This document shows positions 1 to 10,736 of a stretch of 64,000 nt of DNA, piece by piece (the first letter of the stretch is position 1; each line of letters opens with the position of its first letter). The DNA comes from Lithodes maja (lineage: Eukaryota; Arthropoda; Malacostraca; Decapoda; Lithodidae). The notes under the pieces are model-generated. The model was given only the letters and a program-made list of their open reading frames with translations. It was not told the DNA's origin and did not search any database. A program made the translations under genes and the position numbers. The DNA lies in the NCBI GenBank assembly GCA_037953745.1, contig JBAKBP010003171.1, positions 95,208 to 159,207 of the forward strand, written 5' to 3'.

Positions 1-1
1 G

Positions 2-1726
2 TTGACCGATGATATCGTTGCAGACTTTGAAGATTTCAAGGCAGCACTTTTGAAGGGGTATGTGACACCCGAGGGTTGCAGAAAAAGGTTTCGCGATACC
101 AAGTTTCGCGATGGGGAGTCTGCCATGCAACTAGCCTGCAGAATAAAGAAGAACCTCACAAAATGGATTGAAGCGGATGGATGCACCCAAACCTTTGAAG
201 AATTTGCTGATCTCGTTGGAAGGGAGCAGTTTCTACGACAGTGTCCTCAGCCTCTTACAATTTTCTTGAAGGAGCGAGAGGTGAAGAGTCTACAGGACTG
301 TGGGGAAGAGGCTGATCGGTGGATTGATGCCCACGGACACCCTTCCACTGTTATCAAGAAATCAAACCAACCAGTAACCGGAACACAAGAGAAGAAGCAG
401 CCCCAGGAATCCTTTAAACCTCAGACTAAGATGACTACCACCAGTAACACTCAAAAGACAGGAGGTAAAGGTTGTTGGGAATGCGGAAAACTAGATAATA
501 GAAGGGCACAGTGCCCTACAGCAAGACGAAGCCAGACCAGTGCTGCTGCTGCATCAAGGACGAAAAAGAATCCTCTAGAGAGTGGTACAGCTAGTAAGTA
601 TAATGAAGGCAAGAAGAAAACTCATAAAAACCTGATATTGGGAGATGGCACAGTAGAGGGTCAGTCAGTTACAGCTATGTTAGATGGAGGATCCACTACT
701 TGTATTGTAGCAGAGAAGCTGGTGAAGTTGGAACATTATACTGGACAAACTGTGAGACTTAAATTGGTGAATGGAACTGTGGTAGTTATGCCTGAAGTTG
801 AAGTTAAGATAACTACACCATGGTTAACAGGGAAAGTACTTTCCGCAGTCTGTCAAACACCAGTTTACGATTTGGTTGTCGGTGGGGTATGTGATAATCA
901 ATGTTTTCCTACAACTAAACAGAAGACCAGGATGCCAGACGCCGTTCCAGAGGCCGCCGTACAGTCAAAACCAATCCAGGGAAGGATCAACATTCAGGAC
1001 TCGGGACTAGGAACGGAGGATGGTGCAGCGGACGACTCTGATGCTTGTGGATCTACCTCCGATGCCAGGGTTGTTGCGGCAGTTACAAGAGGTCAGACAG
1101 GCCAGGGCGAAAGAAACAAATTGCCTTTGAAGGTGAGCGAGGTAGATTCATTTGTGACTGCGTCTGAATTTGTGAAAAGTCAGGGAAGTGATAAGACCCT
1201 AAACTCCATCAGAAAACATGTTCAGAGTAAGAAAGTATTTACCGCAAAAGGTAGAGAGTCCAACTTTATACTAAAGAAGGGAAGATTGTATAGAATAATG
1301 GAATTTAGGGGTGTGAGAAAACAACAGTTAATTATACCACAAGGTTATCGTAAACAAGTATTCAAATTGGGACATGAGGGAATCATGGGTGGTCACATGG
1401 GCTTTAAGAAAACGCTGGATAGAATTCAAGGAACATTCTTTTGGCCAGGTATGGTGGCTGATGTGAGTCGATGGTGTAAGTCTTGTGATGTTTGTCAAAG
1501 AACTGTAGATAAAGGTACCATAAAGACAGTTAAGCTAAAATCCATGCCAATAATTGATAAAAGACTTTGTATGTTTGTCTCTATGACAATTAAGAAGAGG
1601 GTATTCGTATATCACGTACTAAAAATTATGCATACTATAAACGACAAAAGTTCGTTCCCCTATCCAGCCACTGAGTTAATTCGAAACACCTGGGCATCTG
1701 AAAGAAATGTCATTTACACTCAATAA
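2..1726 (+). pseudogene. Gmr1-like Ty3/gypsy Gag-protease-integrase fragment, truncated at both ends
   Basis: Open frame entering from the left window edge, so the true Gag start is missing. Residues about 5-115 resemble the SCAN-like C-terminal capsid domain of Gmr1-like Gag (an REQFL motif about residue 73, then CPQPL and an LKER helix). A zinc knuckle begins CWECGK but has Asn where the CCHC histidine is expected. A protease-like MLDGGSTTCIV follows, with DGG instead of DTG/DSG. An H2C2 integrase zinc-binding module starts at His458 (FFWPGM, then CKSCDVCQ). Integrase follows protease directly with no RT between, as in the full-length elements here. Similarity stops near base 1568, before the integrase catalytic core; the codons to 1726 are unrelated read-through. 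The odd zinc and protease residues suggest decay, or a divergent lineage distinct from elements A-C. Confidence 0.75.
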
Positions 1727-1806
1727 ATGCTTCGTTTTTCGACCCCTAAGTGATTCGGGTTCACACAGAGGTAGGTTGGGGAAACGAACTTTTGTAGTTG
1801 ATAGTA
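1634..1806. repeat. Imperfect inverted repeat (hairpin, MITE-like)
   Basis: The plus-strand stretch at about 1640-1675 (core CAAAAGTTCGTTCCCC) recurs in reverse complement at about 1765-1800 (core GGGGAAACGAACTTTTG). Similarity extends roughly 40 bases on each arm around a loop of about 90 bases. It lies just after the integrase similarity ends, so it may mark the sequence that truncated the retroelement. No transposase is present. The boundaries are approximate. Confidence 0.5.
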
Positions 1807-1963
1807 AGTACGAAGCGTCTATAAATGTACGAAATTGTTATAACACTATATTTACTTGTCTCCCAAATTATTTTGAATAGCGCCACGATCATGGCAAGAC
1901 GTCTTCCAGCAAAGCCAAGATAGTGGTTTTTCGGGGTATGAGAGTTACAGCACAAAGGATAAT

Positions 1964-1968
<5 letters not shown>

Positions 1969-1998
<30 letters not shown>

Positions 1999-2345
1999 CT
2001 ATATTCCAACTTGCTTCCTCTCGGGCATAGGCTGAGAGCCTTAACATTCACCGCTTTACAATGAACAGTGAAGCCCGTGAGGTCTTGTTCCAGTCTAGGG
2101 AGTGAGACATGTGAAGCACGTAGAGTACAACGAGCACCTGCCATCTTGCCTTCACATGAGGCACGGTGCTCACTCATGGCCCGAAACGACCCCATCTCTA
2201 AAGCCTTCTCGTTCCCGTGCTTCACTGTCTAATCCCCTACACTCGGACTCTCACACTTACACACACACAACGCCACCTGTTGAGCAGATAACTCACCAGG
2301 CATTGCACCCCTATAGCATATTTTGAATATGGGAATATTCATACA
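1969..2345 (-). other. Poly-T stretch and unassigned sequence
   Basis: A run of about 29 T residues begins at 1970. In reverse orientation this looks like the poly(A) tail of a retroposed sequence covering about 2000-2330. The adjoining bases encode nothing I recognise; the short frames on both strands are shadows of low-complexity sequence. It could be a processed transcript or the end of a LINE or SINE, and I see no diagnostic motif. Confidence 0.3.
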
Positions 2346-2348
2346 CTG

Positions 2349-2700
2349 CTATTTAATCAGGGAACAATGAGGGTATTTTATTGACGTTTCGGTGGGCTTG
2401 TGGTAATGCACTGGTACTAGGTACAGCACAAATTCCATCCCAATAATATCTTCCCATTGATACATCGGGATTTGAAACTGGGACCTTTGGATTACCAGGC
2501 CAGTGGCAAGACCACTCCACCACATGATTAACAATTAAATAATCGTTAAAACAAATAATAGTAGTAACAGCATAGTGAGGTTGTTGATACATTGGTATAA
2601 CCTCACTCTCATAACCTGAATGGCTAGGGTTCGAATCCCAGACAGGTGTTTATGAGATTTTCAGTGCTCAAGATTACAGCATAATGAATTGCGTAAATTG
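2349..2700. repeat. tRNA-derived SINE-like remnants, head to head
   Basis: On the minus strand about 2535-2450 reads like a tRNA head: a GTGGTGGAGTGG A-box-like segment and, about 45 bases on, a degenerate B box (AGTTTCAAATCCC). On the plus strand about 2596-2650 has a second B box (GGTTCGAATCCC) after a weak A-box-like region. B-box spacing relative to the A-like segment fits tRNA-derived SINEs. No functional tRNA cloverleaf is convincing. Element boundaries cannot be fixed from single copies. Confidence 0.4.
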
Positions 2701-2979
2701 AAGTAAGTACTGGTTGCAGACAAATGGGTAGGCTGTCAAAAAAGAGACAATTAACCCCCTTGCCATAAACAAAGTCCTTTCTTTTTAGTCATTATTATTA
2801 AACGTACAAAGATAGTGCTATGGTTTATAGTTGCGCCTATGCCTCTGGTAATGAATCATAGCAAAAACAATGCACCTTCATTTCAAAGTTCCTGTATTCC
2901 CTCTCACACTCAATCCAGCCCGTTTCCTCGATTGGACACCCTGCGCGGCAAGGGGTCAGGCTGGCAAACCTGGGAATCG

Positions 2980-4375
2980 TTAGGTCCATGCAAAGCGAGG
3001 TCCTCTAGGGCTAACTTATGTCGTTGTTGTTGTTCTTGCTGTTGTTGTGTCTGTGTGAAGCGAAGGACTCTAGGACTTGCTCATGTCGTTGTTCTTGTTG
3101 TTGTTAGGTCAATGCATTTTAAAGATTGCCATTTTTCGGTTATTACTCTATCAAATGTAATTATCTTTTATAGAGGCCTATACTTTGATCTATTCTCTGG
3201 ATGCAAAGAAACTCTTTTTGAAGATTTCGTCCTGTGCATCGCAGCATGCGCCTCGGAGTTAACACGGTCGCTCGGACTAGTTGTTCTTGTTGTTAGGGCG
3301 ACGCATATAAAAACATTTTATTTTCTGGTTATTACTGAACCAAATTTAATTACTTTTTTTTTAAATATTTACGAGACAACCACAAATATTTTCATGGGTT
3401 CTTCTTTCGGTTTTAGGTAGTTTTCATCAATATACATTGATAATAATTACTTTCAATCCTCGGAAAATACGTTTCCCAATTAGCCAATGATCTTAAAACA
3501 TTAATTTGTAAGTTTGTTTTTGTTTTGTTTTTCAGAGTAAGAAAAAATAAAAAAATATTTGCCATGGGATTCAGAATGGTTAGAGAGGGGGCTTACCCCT
3601 CATCCCCCAACCCATCACTTTATTAAATCAGCATCTATTTTGCCAGTACGTGGCCTAATTAAAGTTTTACAGCCATCGATAAGTTTTTTTTGTTTTCAGT
3701 GCCTTATACAAATAATGTATTTCGGTTGGTTGAATTTTTATGTTATATGATCTTTGCAACATCCTCATTCTATAACAAGATTCAAATGTTGAGATATAAT
3801 TTGTGATCGTCTCGTAACTAAGTACCGATTTTTCACACACATACAGTATATGCTGATCTATCCTCTAGGCCGTAAACGAACCCTTTTGTATAAATGTCTT
3901 CCTGTGCATCACGCCACGCGCCTCGGATTTTAACATAGTCCGCTTGGACTTATTGTTAAGTCCGCACAAAGCAAAGGACCTCTAGTGCTTATTCATATAA
4001 TTGTTGTTGTTTTTGTTGTTGTTCTTTTTCTTCTTGTTAGGGCGACGCTTATTAAAAATGCTATTTCTCGGATATTACTGAAGTAAATTTAATTATTTTT
4101 CACACGCAAATACTCTGATCTATCATCTAGGCCGTAACGGAGCCCTTTCCTTGTGTGTTGCGCTACGCGCCTTGGAGTTAACACGGCCGCGCAGACCTAT
4201 AGTCCGCTTGGACTTCTTAGGTCCGTGCAAAGCGAGGACTTCTTAGCGCCACTCATGTCATTTTGTTTCTATGTGTATGAAGGAGACAAAAGGCAGGTTG
4301 CCTGTAACGAGTGTCTCTCCCGAGTTAAAAGAGTGACAGAGAGCAAAATTCAAGGGACGTTGTGCACAAAATCAG
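2980..4375. repeat. Decayed imperfect repeats with CGCCTCGGAGTTAACACGG-like core
   Basis: At least three degenerate copies of one motif cluster occur near 3175-3310, 3850-4045 and 4105-4260. Each has a GATCTATcCTCTaGgCcg start, a stretch containing cgCGCCTcGGA(g/t)TTAACA, then TTGTTGTT-rich sequence and TTAGGGCGACGC. Spacing is irregular, so this is a broken repeat family rather than a regular satellite. The open frame at 2815-3420 is a by-product of TTG/TTC-rich repeats. The segment 4260-4370 (GGAGACAAAAGGCA, then GAGTG and CTC runs) resembles the 3' end of the LINE at 57856-60930. Confidence 0.45.
3420..3840. other. AT-rich sequence without recognisable features
   Basis: AT-rich DNA between two copies of the decayed repeat. 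Short frames here have no recognisable domain. I see no tRNA, terminal repeat or coding signature. Confidence 0.3.
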
Positions 4376-4656
4376 CATGTAATACTTTAATATATAAATA
4401 TAATTTTACAATAGTAGACATTGCAACTAGTAAAGATTTAAGAACTCTCAAATCAATATAAAAGTTAACAAGCTCGAATTAATATATTTTGCCCTTTGCT
4501 AAATGTTTCAACTATACATTATCATTAATTTATAATGAGTTTGAATCTCTTTAACTTTTAGGTCACAGATGATGACATTAAGAATATGTCGAAACGTTTG
4601 AAGATGTGAAAATAAAGATGTTGTTCGCTGCCTCACTCATTGTCTTATTCCTACTT

Positions 4657-4800
4657 AACCCTTTGAGTATTATGCCACAGTTTAACATGCTCTTCTGGCT
4701 ATCATTAGACGTATATATATTACTTAGGAAGGATGTTTGTGAATTAGCCTACAAGAGCAAAGACTATATCAATTAACCCTCTGACTTCCATATACCCCTC
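4657..4800. mobile_element. Degenerate TTAACCC-type MITE fragment
   Basis: Starts TTAACCCTTTGAG and contains CTGGCTATCATTAGACG, which matches a related element near 52062-52272 (CTGGCTAATATTAGACG). The right end carries ATTAACCCT in direct rather than inverted orientation, so it is either partial or rearranged. It has no coding capacity. Confidence 0.35.
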
Positions 4801-4814
4801 CTAATCTGAATAAA

Positions 4815-5410
4815 TTTGTCTAAAAATAGTAAGAAAACTGAAAGAAAAATGCGTCAGCGTATCTTGAAAGGGTTATTGCACACGACTGTATATGCGCAGT
4901 ATGCCAAATTAAATAATTACAACTATAAACACAAACTTGAGAGGGAGTCTGAAGTCAAATCAAGAAAAATACTCGAGCGAGAGAAAACGCCAGTTACCAA
5001 AAAAAAAAAAAAAAAAAAGCGATGGGCAAAGAAGATAATTAAAGCGAGGAGTATAGAAATAAAGACAGGTGAAGTGAGGAGTAAAGATAGAGACAAATAA
5101 AGCGAGGAGTAAGAATATGAAAGTCAAATTAAAGCAATGGGTAAATAAAATATACACAGTTGGGAATTAAGAAAGAGAGACAACTAAAGCGATGGATAAA
5201 GGAAAAAGACAAAGCGAGAATTAAAGAGACAATTAAAGCGATAGTAAACAAAAAGACAATTAAAGTGATGGGTAAAGAAAGGAAACACTTAAAGAGAGTT
5301 GTAAAGAAAGTCATGCAGTTAAAGAGAGGCGTAAAGAAAGGAAGACAATTAAAGAGTCGTAAACAAAGAAAGACAATTATAGCAAGGAATGAGCAAGAGG
5401 GTCAGAGTTT
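4815..5410. repeat. A-rich minisatellite, unit about 28-30 bp (lysine-codon-rich)
   Basis: Degenerate tandem units with the core AATTAAAGCGAnGrGTAAA and AGACAATTAAAG recur about every 28-32 bases from about 5035 to 5385, preceded by purine-rich sequence and a run of 18 A near 5000. The frames at 4816-5100 and 5160-5573 translate almost entirely to Lys/Arg/Glu/Ile repeats because of this composition. I do not regard them as genes. Confidence 0.6.
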
Positions 5411-5569
5411 GTCTTACTTTGCTACTTATGTGTTTTTTTTTAATTTTTTTTTTTTTTTTTTTCGTTTTGGGCAGCAAAGTGTTTTATACGAAGCTCGTTT
5501 TGGTGTCATTTTGAAGCTATTTGCTTCTAGTTTTTGGCTGAATACATTTAATTTCATTCAGACACTTGC

Positions 5570-6008
5570 TTAACTCTTTGGCTGCAGCCTGTTTTGGGCT
5601 ATTTAGGGCATATTCAGGCACTCCTGAATGATGAATCAAGCATCTGCATTAAATGAACTGTATTCTGCCGAAAACTAGGCGAAAATAGCTTCAAAATGAG
5701 ACCAGAACGGGCCTCGTACGTGGTCTGGTTCACCCGCAGCGGTGCCATAGAAATTTGGGAAACCCGCGAAACCCGCTATTTGTTAGCACTCGCTCGCTTG
5801 GCAACACTGTTGTGAGAGGCAGTGAGAGACCCGCGCGAGACACAGTCTACCTCAGTGAGCCGCTCGCTGCTCTGATGGTCGGAGGTGGGCCCCTCACGCT
5901 CCCGCCCACTGACACTCTATTTTTAAGTTTTTTACAGGTTTTTGAAGCCTGAAAATTGCTGTAAATTGCCAGGACGTTCCAGAACGTCACCCGCAGCGAA
6001 AGGGTTAA
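5570..6008. mobile_element. TTAA-flanked MITE (piggyBac-like ends)
   Basis: Left end TTAACTCTTTGGCTGCAGCC; the right end read on the other strand is TTAACCCTTTCGCTGCGGGT. These are imperfect terminal inverted repeats of about 20 bases, each bounded by TTAA, the target used by piggyBac-class transposases. Length is about 439 bp with no transposase frame, so it is non-autonomous. Assignment to piggyBac rests only on TTAA and the CCCTTT-type end. Confidence 0.55.
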
Positions 6009-6059
6009 TCAATCAGGAGTGCCTGAATGAGCCCTAATATGGCGGTAATATGCCCGCAG

Positions 6060-6345
6060 TGTAAGTGCTAAGACGTTCCTTCCGTTAGATTGGAGATTTT
6101 GAGACCTTTTGCCCCATTTCTGTGTCAATATTAAGCCCTTAATTGCCATTTAGGTGTAATTGTTTTTCCTGGAGAGCGATAGCGAGCCTGTAATTTTAGA
6201 AGGAATCAGCCTTAGGCCGGGACATTTTTCTACCGAAAAATGTACACATTTATCTTGAAAGGGGGTCTAGGAGATGTTGTTTTAAGCATGATGGAGATCT
6301 AGCATGGAAACTCAAAATAAATTAATAGTTAAATCTATAGAATAT
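6060..6345 (+). mobile_element. Partial copy of a ~360-bp MITE family
   Basis: Shares GAGATTTTgAGACcTTT, CATTTAGGTGTaAtTgTTTTTCCTGG, AGCGAtAGCGAGCCTGTAATTTTAG, CTACCGAAAAAT and TATCTTGAAAGGGGGTcTAGGAG-type segments with copies at 38863, 40128, 40625 and 51195. The left terminus is missing, and the right side ends where the LINE at 6350 begins. Confidence 0.6.
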
Positions 6346-6349
6346 ATTA

Positions 6350-7132
6350 AATATATAGTTGCTGTTCGCTGCTGACACAGCATTGGTGGCGGATTCTGAG
6401 GAGAAATTGCAGCGGGTAGTCAAAGAGTTTGGAGTAGTTTGTTGGAGGAGGAAACTGAAGGTGAACGTCAATAAAAGTAAAGTAATGGTGTGTAATAAGG
6501 GTGATCGTAGGGTGAATCTAGATGTGAGGCTGGATGGGGAAATATTGGAACAAGTAGGGTGTTTTAAATATCTAGGAGGAACGATAAGCAGGAGTGGAGG
6601 TATGGAAATGGAGGTAAAACAGAGAGTGTGTGAAGGAAGGAAGGTTTTCGGAGCAATGGGAAGTATGTGGGAGACGAGAAATTTCGGAATGAAAGTAAAA
6701 AGTGCAATGTATCAAGGAATTGTTGTGCCAACAGTGATATATGGGGCTGAGACATGGGCTCTGAAGAAAAAGGAGAGAAGATAGCTGGATGTGATGGAGA
6801 TGAGCTGCTTGAGGAGTATGTGTGGAGTTACTCGTAGAGACGGATACAGGAATGAAGAGATACGTAGGAGAGTGGGGCAACAGGAACATTTGTCAGCCAG
6901 AGTAGACAGAAGGGTGCTGAGCTGGTATGGTCATGTTGAACGAATGGGAGATGAAAGGCTTACAAAGAGAATATTTGAGTCAGATACAAGGGGAGATAGA
7001 AGGGCAGGAAGACCCCCATTGAGATGGAGAGACTGTGTAAGACAAGCTTTGGATGATAGAGGAATGACTATAGATCAGGCAAAGGCAGTGGTAATAAACA
7101 TGAATGAATGGAGAATGCTTGTGAATAGTTGA
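6350..7132 (+). pseudogene. 5'-truncated non-LTR retrotransposon RT, RTE-like
   Basis: C-terminal part of a LINE reverse transcriptase, starting inside the palm domain. The catalytic box reads LFAADT where LFADDT is expected, so one catalytic aspartate is Ala. KVNVNKSKVMV, YLGGTISRSGG, VPTVIYGAETWAL, MCGVTRRD and a LSWYGHVERM / GRPPLRWRDCVRQAL tail follow, which are typical of the thumb and C-terminal region of RTE-like elements. An in-frame TAG at 6782 lies where Lys is expected (KKERR-stop-LDVMEM), and the frame resumes unchanged to a TGA at 7130. A solo LTR inserted 12 bases after that stop. It is a dead 5'-truncated copy; the clade assignment is tentative. Confidence 0.75.
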
Positions 7133-7140
7133 GTGAACAC

Positions 7141-7144
7141 ATGG
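7141..7144. repeat. Target-site duplication ATGG (left)
   Basis: ATGG directly before the solo LTR, repeated at 9498-9501 directly after it. A 4-bp duplication matches the other members of this LTR superfamily. Confidence 0.8.
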
Positions 7145-9497
7145 TGTTACGTCCTGGGATATATAAACACTGGGCTCTTTCTATTGGACTAGGTATGCGG
7201 CAACAAGCAACAAAGGAAAACACTAGATCCAACCCTTATCTATAAACCCAGGCAACAAACCACCCTAAACCGTCAAGAGTCCTGCCTGGACAACAAGGTA
7301 TCCTATGACTCGGTTACAGGGTGCACGCACTATAGACTGCTGATAGTCAAGCAGGCTATATAAAAGATCACACAATTAAGTTGACTTAACCCTTAAATGT
7401 CGGCGAGCAACATAAGTCGAGTTAAATATAGCTGGACTATGTGGCGGTGCTCGACATATATCGTGTGGCAATTTCAGCACGTAATGTGGCTGAGAGAGAG
7501 AGACAAGTGGTGGCAGGAGAGTAGCGAGCGTATGACTGCTCCAGACCACCGCGGCGAACCTACTGACACGAATTCCACCTCCTCCCTCCCTCTCTCACTC
7601 GCTATATACGGAATTGTATGGGGAAAGTGCCTAATTACATGCTTTTTGCACTCGCGTTGCACGGTTATTGCAAGAAAACTAGCCATCATAAAAGGATCGT
7701 TATGGTGTCATTCGAAAGCTCTGTTTATGCCCTTTCAGGGATAGATACTTGTTTTACGTTCTGGGTCTTATTTAGGCATGAAAATGATCACGTAAACAGC
7801 CCTATTTTGGCTAAAAACACCCCGCTGGGCGGTACATATAAATAAACCGCATAGGCCGCTCGTAAGGTGTTAAAGCTTCAAGGAAAAGATAGATAATGGA
7901 ATTAAATTGCAGAAACAATTTAATAACAAACTAGAAGAAAGTACATTTAACGTTACGTTAATTAATACAACTAATCACCCCTGCGTGAAAGAAGGTGAAA
8001 GCAAACAGTCCTCAAAACATCGTACAGGTAGACAAGATGCGGGTTTCTAAACTGCATGTGGCTACTGTAGGATCTGATGCTTAGCAAAGAAACTACGTTA
8101 CGGATTTAGAGAACTCTTAACTCATAAGCAGGAATAAATACTAGTGATAGGCCATACAGTGTATAATGGCATAGGTATAATTAAATAAAGGTAGCAACTC
8201 GCAACATAACCACATACAGGTGTGCTTCTCACTCTTAGTCAGGCAAGCCTGCTCGGACAGAGTCTCTAAGTCCCACCCTGACTCACAATGCTCACAAAAA
8301 CGGTAAACTGTGGCACAATAACAAGCATACAGAAATAATAAACCCCTAGCTGTTAATCTGCCAGGTGGCAGAGGTCTAGCTGGAAGGATATAGGCTTCGG
8401 ATACCCGGGCTGAGCCACTTGCTCTAGCCTAGGGACGTTCCCAAGTCTGTGCGCCAAATTACTCTAATTGAAAGGGTGCTCTCTTGAGAGACTCAGATCG
8501 CAAGTATCTGACTCTCCTGGCGACCCTAAAACAAAAGCAAGACGTGCTAGCGCAGTGCTGAGTGGACTAGGCAAGGGCCCTCACACAACACAACACTAGA
8601 CACACAGGGACACAGACAAGAAAATGCCCCCAGACTCCCACGGGTATCCTAGTAAAGTCGTGCGGGTCCACAGGACTCGCACCAGCAGACTTTACTTAAA
8701 GGATCGCAAAAAGCCCCCCCTCCGGTCTAGCCCCTGCTAACCTGACACAAGAACACACTAGCAAGCATGAAACCACCAAATATGAGACAACAAAAAAGCT
8801 TCCTAGGTCTCATTAACAATTACATCTCCTGCATAAGGCCCAAAATCCTATCTAGTTATCTGAGAGCTCGTCGTTAATACAATAATAGATATAAGGTCTA
8901 TCAAGGGGATGGGATAATTAAATAGATTGGTGAAGTAGTGGAAGGAAGGTATACAAAGTAAGAGAGAAAGTTTCTAAGTGGGGTTGAGAGGGATAGATAT
9001 CAAGGGGGTCCGAAGGGTACGACAGTGAAGTGAGCTCTGAGTCTTGAATCTGTCTGGACCCCACCCTAGGCATGCTTGGCAACACTCAACACAGTTGCCG
9101 GGTCAAAATCCGCTACCCCGTGCGTGAGTCGAAACTAAGCCTAACGTTGCAATCAAATGCATGTGGCAACATCAGGCTCGTCCCAAGCTAGACTCTCCGC
9201 GCGAAGCAACGTCCCCCAGCCGGTCTCTCTCTCCCGCTCGTCTCCTCTTATACATCTTATATATTATAATGAAACAATCAACTATCGAGAATAAAATATA
9301 CTAAGATGCGTTGGTTAAGAATAAGGGCAGCTACAAGCTGTGAAACAACATAAGAATATCCCAGACATTAGTTACATTGTCGTAGGATATATACTAAGGA
9401 AAAGCCGGCCGGCCGGCTGCCACCAGCCGGTTTCTAAACGGCTGGGCAGCCGACGCGCGCGCATGCCCGCACGTGGCTACTATGCAGAAGCGTCACA
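7145..9497 (-). mobile_element. Solo LTR of the Gmr1-like superfamily, with a nested MITE
   Basis: Begins TGTTACG and ends CGTCACA on the plus strand, i.e. TGTGACG...CGTAACA read on the minus strand, the same ends as elements A-C. Similarity to the reversed LTR of element C is clear near the left end (GGGCTCTT, ATTGGACTAG, AACACTAGATCCAACC, GCCTGGACAACnAGGTATC). It is flanked by ATGG on both sides. Total length is 2353 bp; subtracting the MITE at 7386-7873 leaves about 1.87 kb, close to its relatives. No internal region remains, so it arose by LTR-LTR recombination. It sits just downstream of a LINE RT frame. Confidence 0.85.
7386..7873. mobile_element. TTAA-flanked MITE nested in the solo LTR
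   Basis: Left end TTAACCCTTAAATGTCGGCG; right end on the other strand TTAACACCTTACGAGCGGCC. TTAA at both ends and about 20-base imperfect inverted repeats. It accounts for the extra length of the host LTR. Frames inside (7397-7845) show no domain. Confidence 0.5.
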
Positions 9498-10146
9498 ATG
9501 GTAATTTGGGGGAAGGGGTGCATGTTGGACTAGATAATAGTCCATCAGGCTCCTGGCCCGGGGAGACGATTAATATGAAGGGTGCGCCTGGAAGTGTGGT
9601 GGGCGGGCTTGTGGCTTTGGCTCCGCTGCATGTCTGCCTGCCGAGATCTGAGCCTCTCCGGGTGGTCGGTGGCCGGGGTAGTGCTGGAGCAACCTTGGTG
9701 GCCCTGGTCTCTGGGTGTTCTCCTGGGTGACCTAGATGTGTGAGAATTTTGTGTTTTGTCTGTGTTTGTTCGCTGTACTGTCTTGTGTTTTGTGTTTTCC
9801 CTGTTCTTGCTCTGTCTTGAGTCGGCCACCCCCAAGAAAATAAAAACAAAATAAATAATAAAATCGAGTAAAATAGAACATAAAAATAAAAATAGGAAAA
9901 GTGGGGATTGGGCCTGAGCCTATACATACATATATAATTATACATATACAAATATATAGACAAAAAAACAAGCACTCTCCCCCCCCCCCCCCACAAGGCT
10001 GAATATATACTTTGACTTAGACTTGAAATCGGTACTACGTGCATAATGAAAAGTAGGAATGGACTTTCTGTGAGTAATGGTACAGTTGACTACATGCGTC
10101 ACTAGGACTCCCTGATTTTATATATGTAAAGACATTTACTATGATT
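9498..10146. other. Unassigned sequence with A-rich and C-run segments
   Basis: Directly right of the solo LTR and its ATGG duplication; before that insertion it was contiguous with the LINE end at 7132, so it may be that LINE's 3' untranslated region. GC-rich to about 9830, then an A-rich segment (AAAATAAAAACAAAATAAATAATAAAA) that could be the tail, then TATACA repeats and a run of 15 C near 9980. The minus-strand frame at 9493-10044 is low complexity and unconvincing. Confidence 0.3.
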
Positions 10147-10151
10147 GACTT
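10147..10151. repeat. 5-bp target-site duplication (left) of solo LTR (i)
   Basis: GACTT here pairs with GAATT at 23060-23064, a 4-of-5 match bracketing solo LTR (i). Confidence 0.5.
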
Positions 10152-10155
10152 TGAG

Positions 10156-10260
10156 ATGACAGGGCTGGAAAATGTTATACCAAAACATACCACAAGCCCT
10201 TTTCCATCAACAGAAGGACCAACAACCTCAACCCATACAATTGCGACCATAAGAGACTGA
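10156..10260 (+). CDS. LTR-borne ORF, copy (i), 34 codons, truncated
   Basis: The ATG occupies nucleotides 5-7 of solo LTR (i), exactly where copies (ii) and (iii) have theirs. The peptide begins MTGLENVIPK and is rich in Thr, Ser and Pro, ending at a TGA at 10258. The preceding codon in frame is GAG, so the frame is open back to the LTR edge and could have continued from an internal-region gene. Here it is broken early. No known domain; coding status rests on the positional conservation among three copies. Confidence 0.35.
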   Translation: MTGLENVIPKHTTSPFPSTEGPTTSTHTIATIRD

Positions 10261-10736
10261 AAGAGACACCGGAAGCAGTCTCCCCTGAAAAGCAGTAACC
10301 ACCTACTTCAGTCACCCGTATTAGAGCTCCAAAGAAAACGTACGGCTCCAGATACTCTTAATATACATATTCTAAGGCATCTGTCACAGTTTGCTGTTAA
10401 TTGCGCTCAGGCACCAGGTGAACAATGGCCGCCTATACCTGGCCCGGATATGGAATACAAGGAGGCAGATTTTATGAAAATGCAATACTGACCCCCTCCG
10501 TTTCCTTCCATCTACCCTGGCAGATACGATCATCACCATCGCCGCTAGACGAGACAACAATCACAATCCAGCTATGCAAGCTGATAACCAGACAGCTGCA
10601 AACGAACCTCTAAATAGAGAGAGGCCCCCAATACTGTAAATAGTTTATCATGTACTTACCTAAGCTTTAGGCTACCTACTCTTAATGTAAATAAATAAAA
10701 CATACCATTCCCCAGAATCCCCACATAACCATATAT

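Noticed and set aside
2815..3420. 201-codon frame with Cys-rich stretch
   Set aside because: The Cys/Val runs come from TTGTTGTTGTT repeats and the frame crosses copies of a decayed repeat.
4816..5573. Two Lys/Arg-rich frames
   Set aside because: They are translations of an A-rich minisatellite and a poly-A/poly-T tract; no domain, and composition alone explains the open frames.
9493..10044. 183-codon minus-strand frame with apparent hydrophobic tyrosine/phenylalanine-rich segment
   Set aside because: The segment arises from TATATA and TAAAA repeats and a C run; no signal or known domain.
10251..10736. Possible C-terminal coding segment (ending APKKTYGSRYS before a stop)
   Set aside because: Very short, no motif, and the stretch is better explained as part of solo LTR (i).
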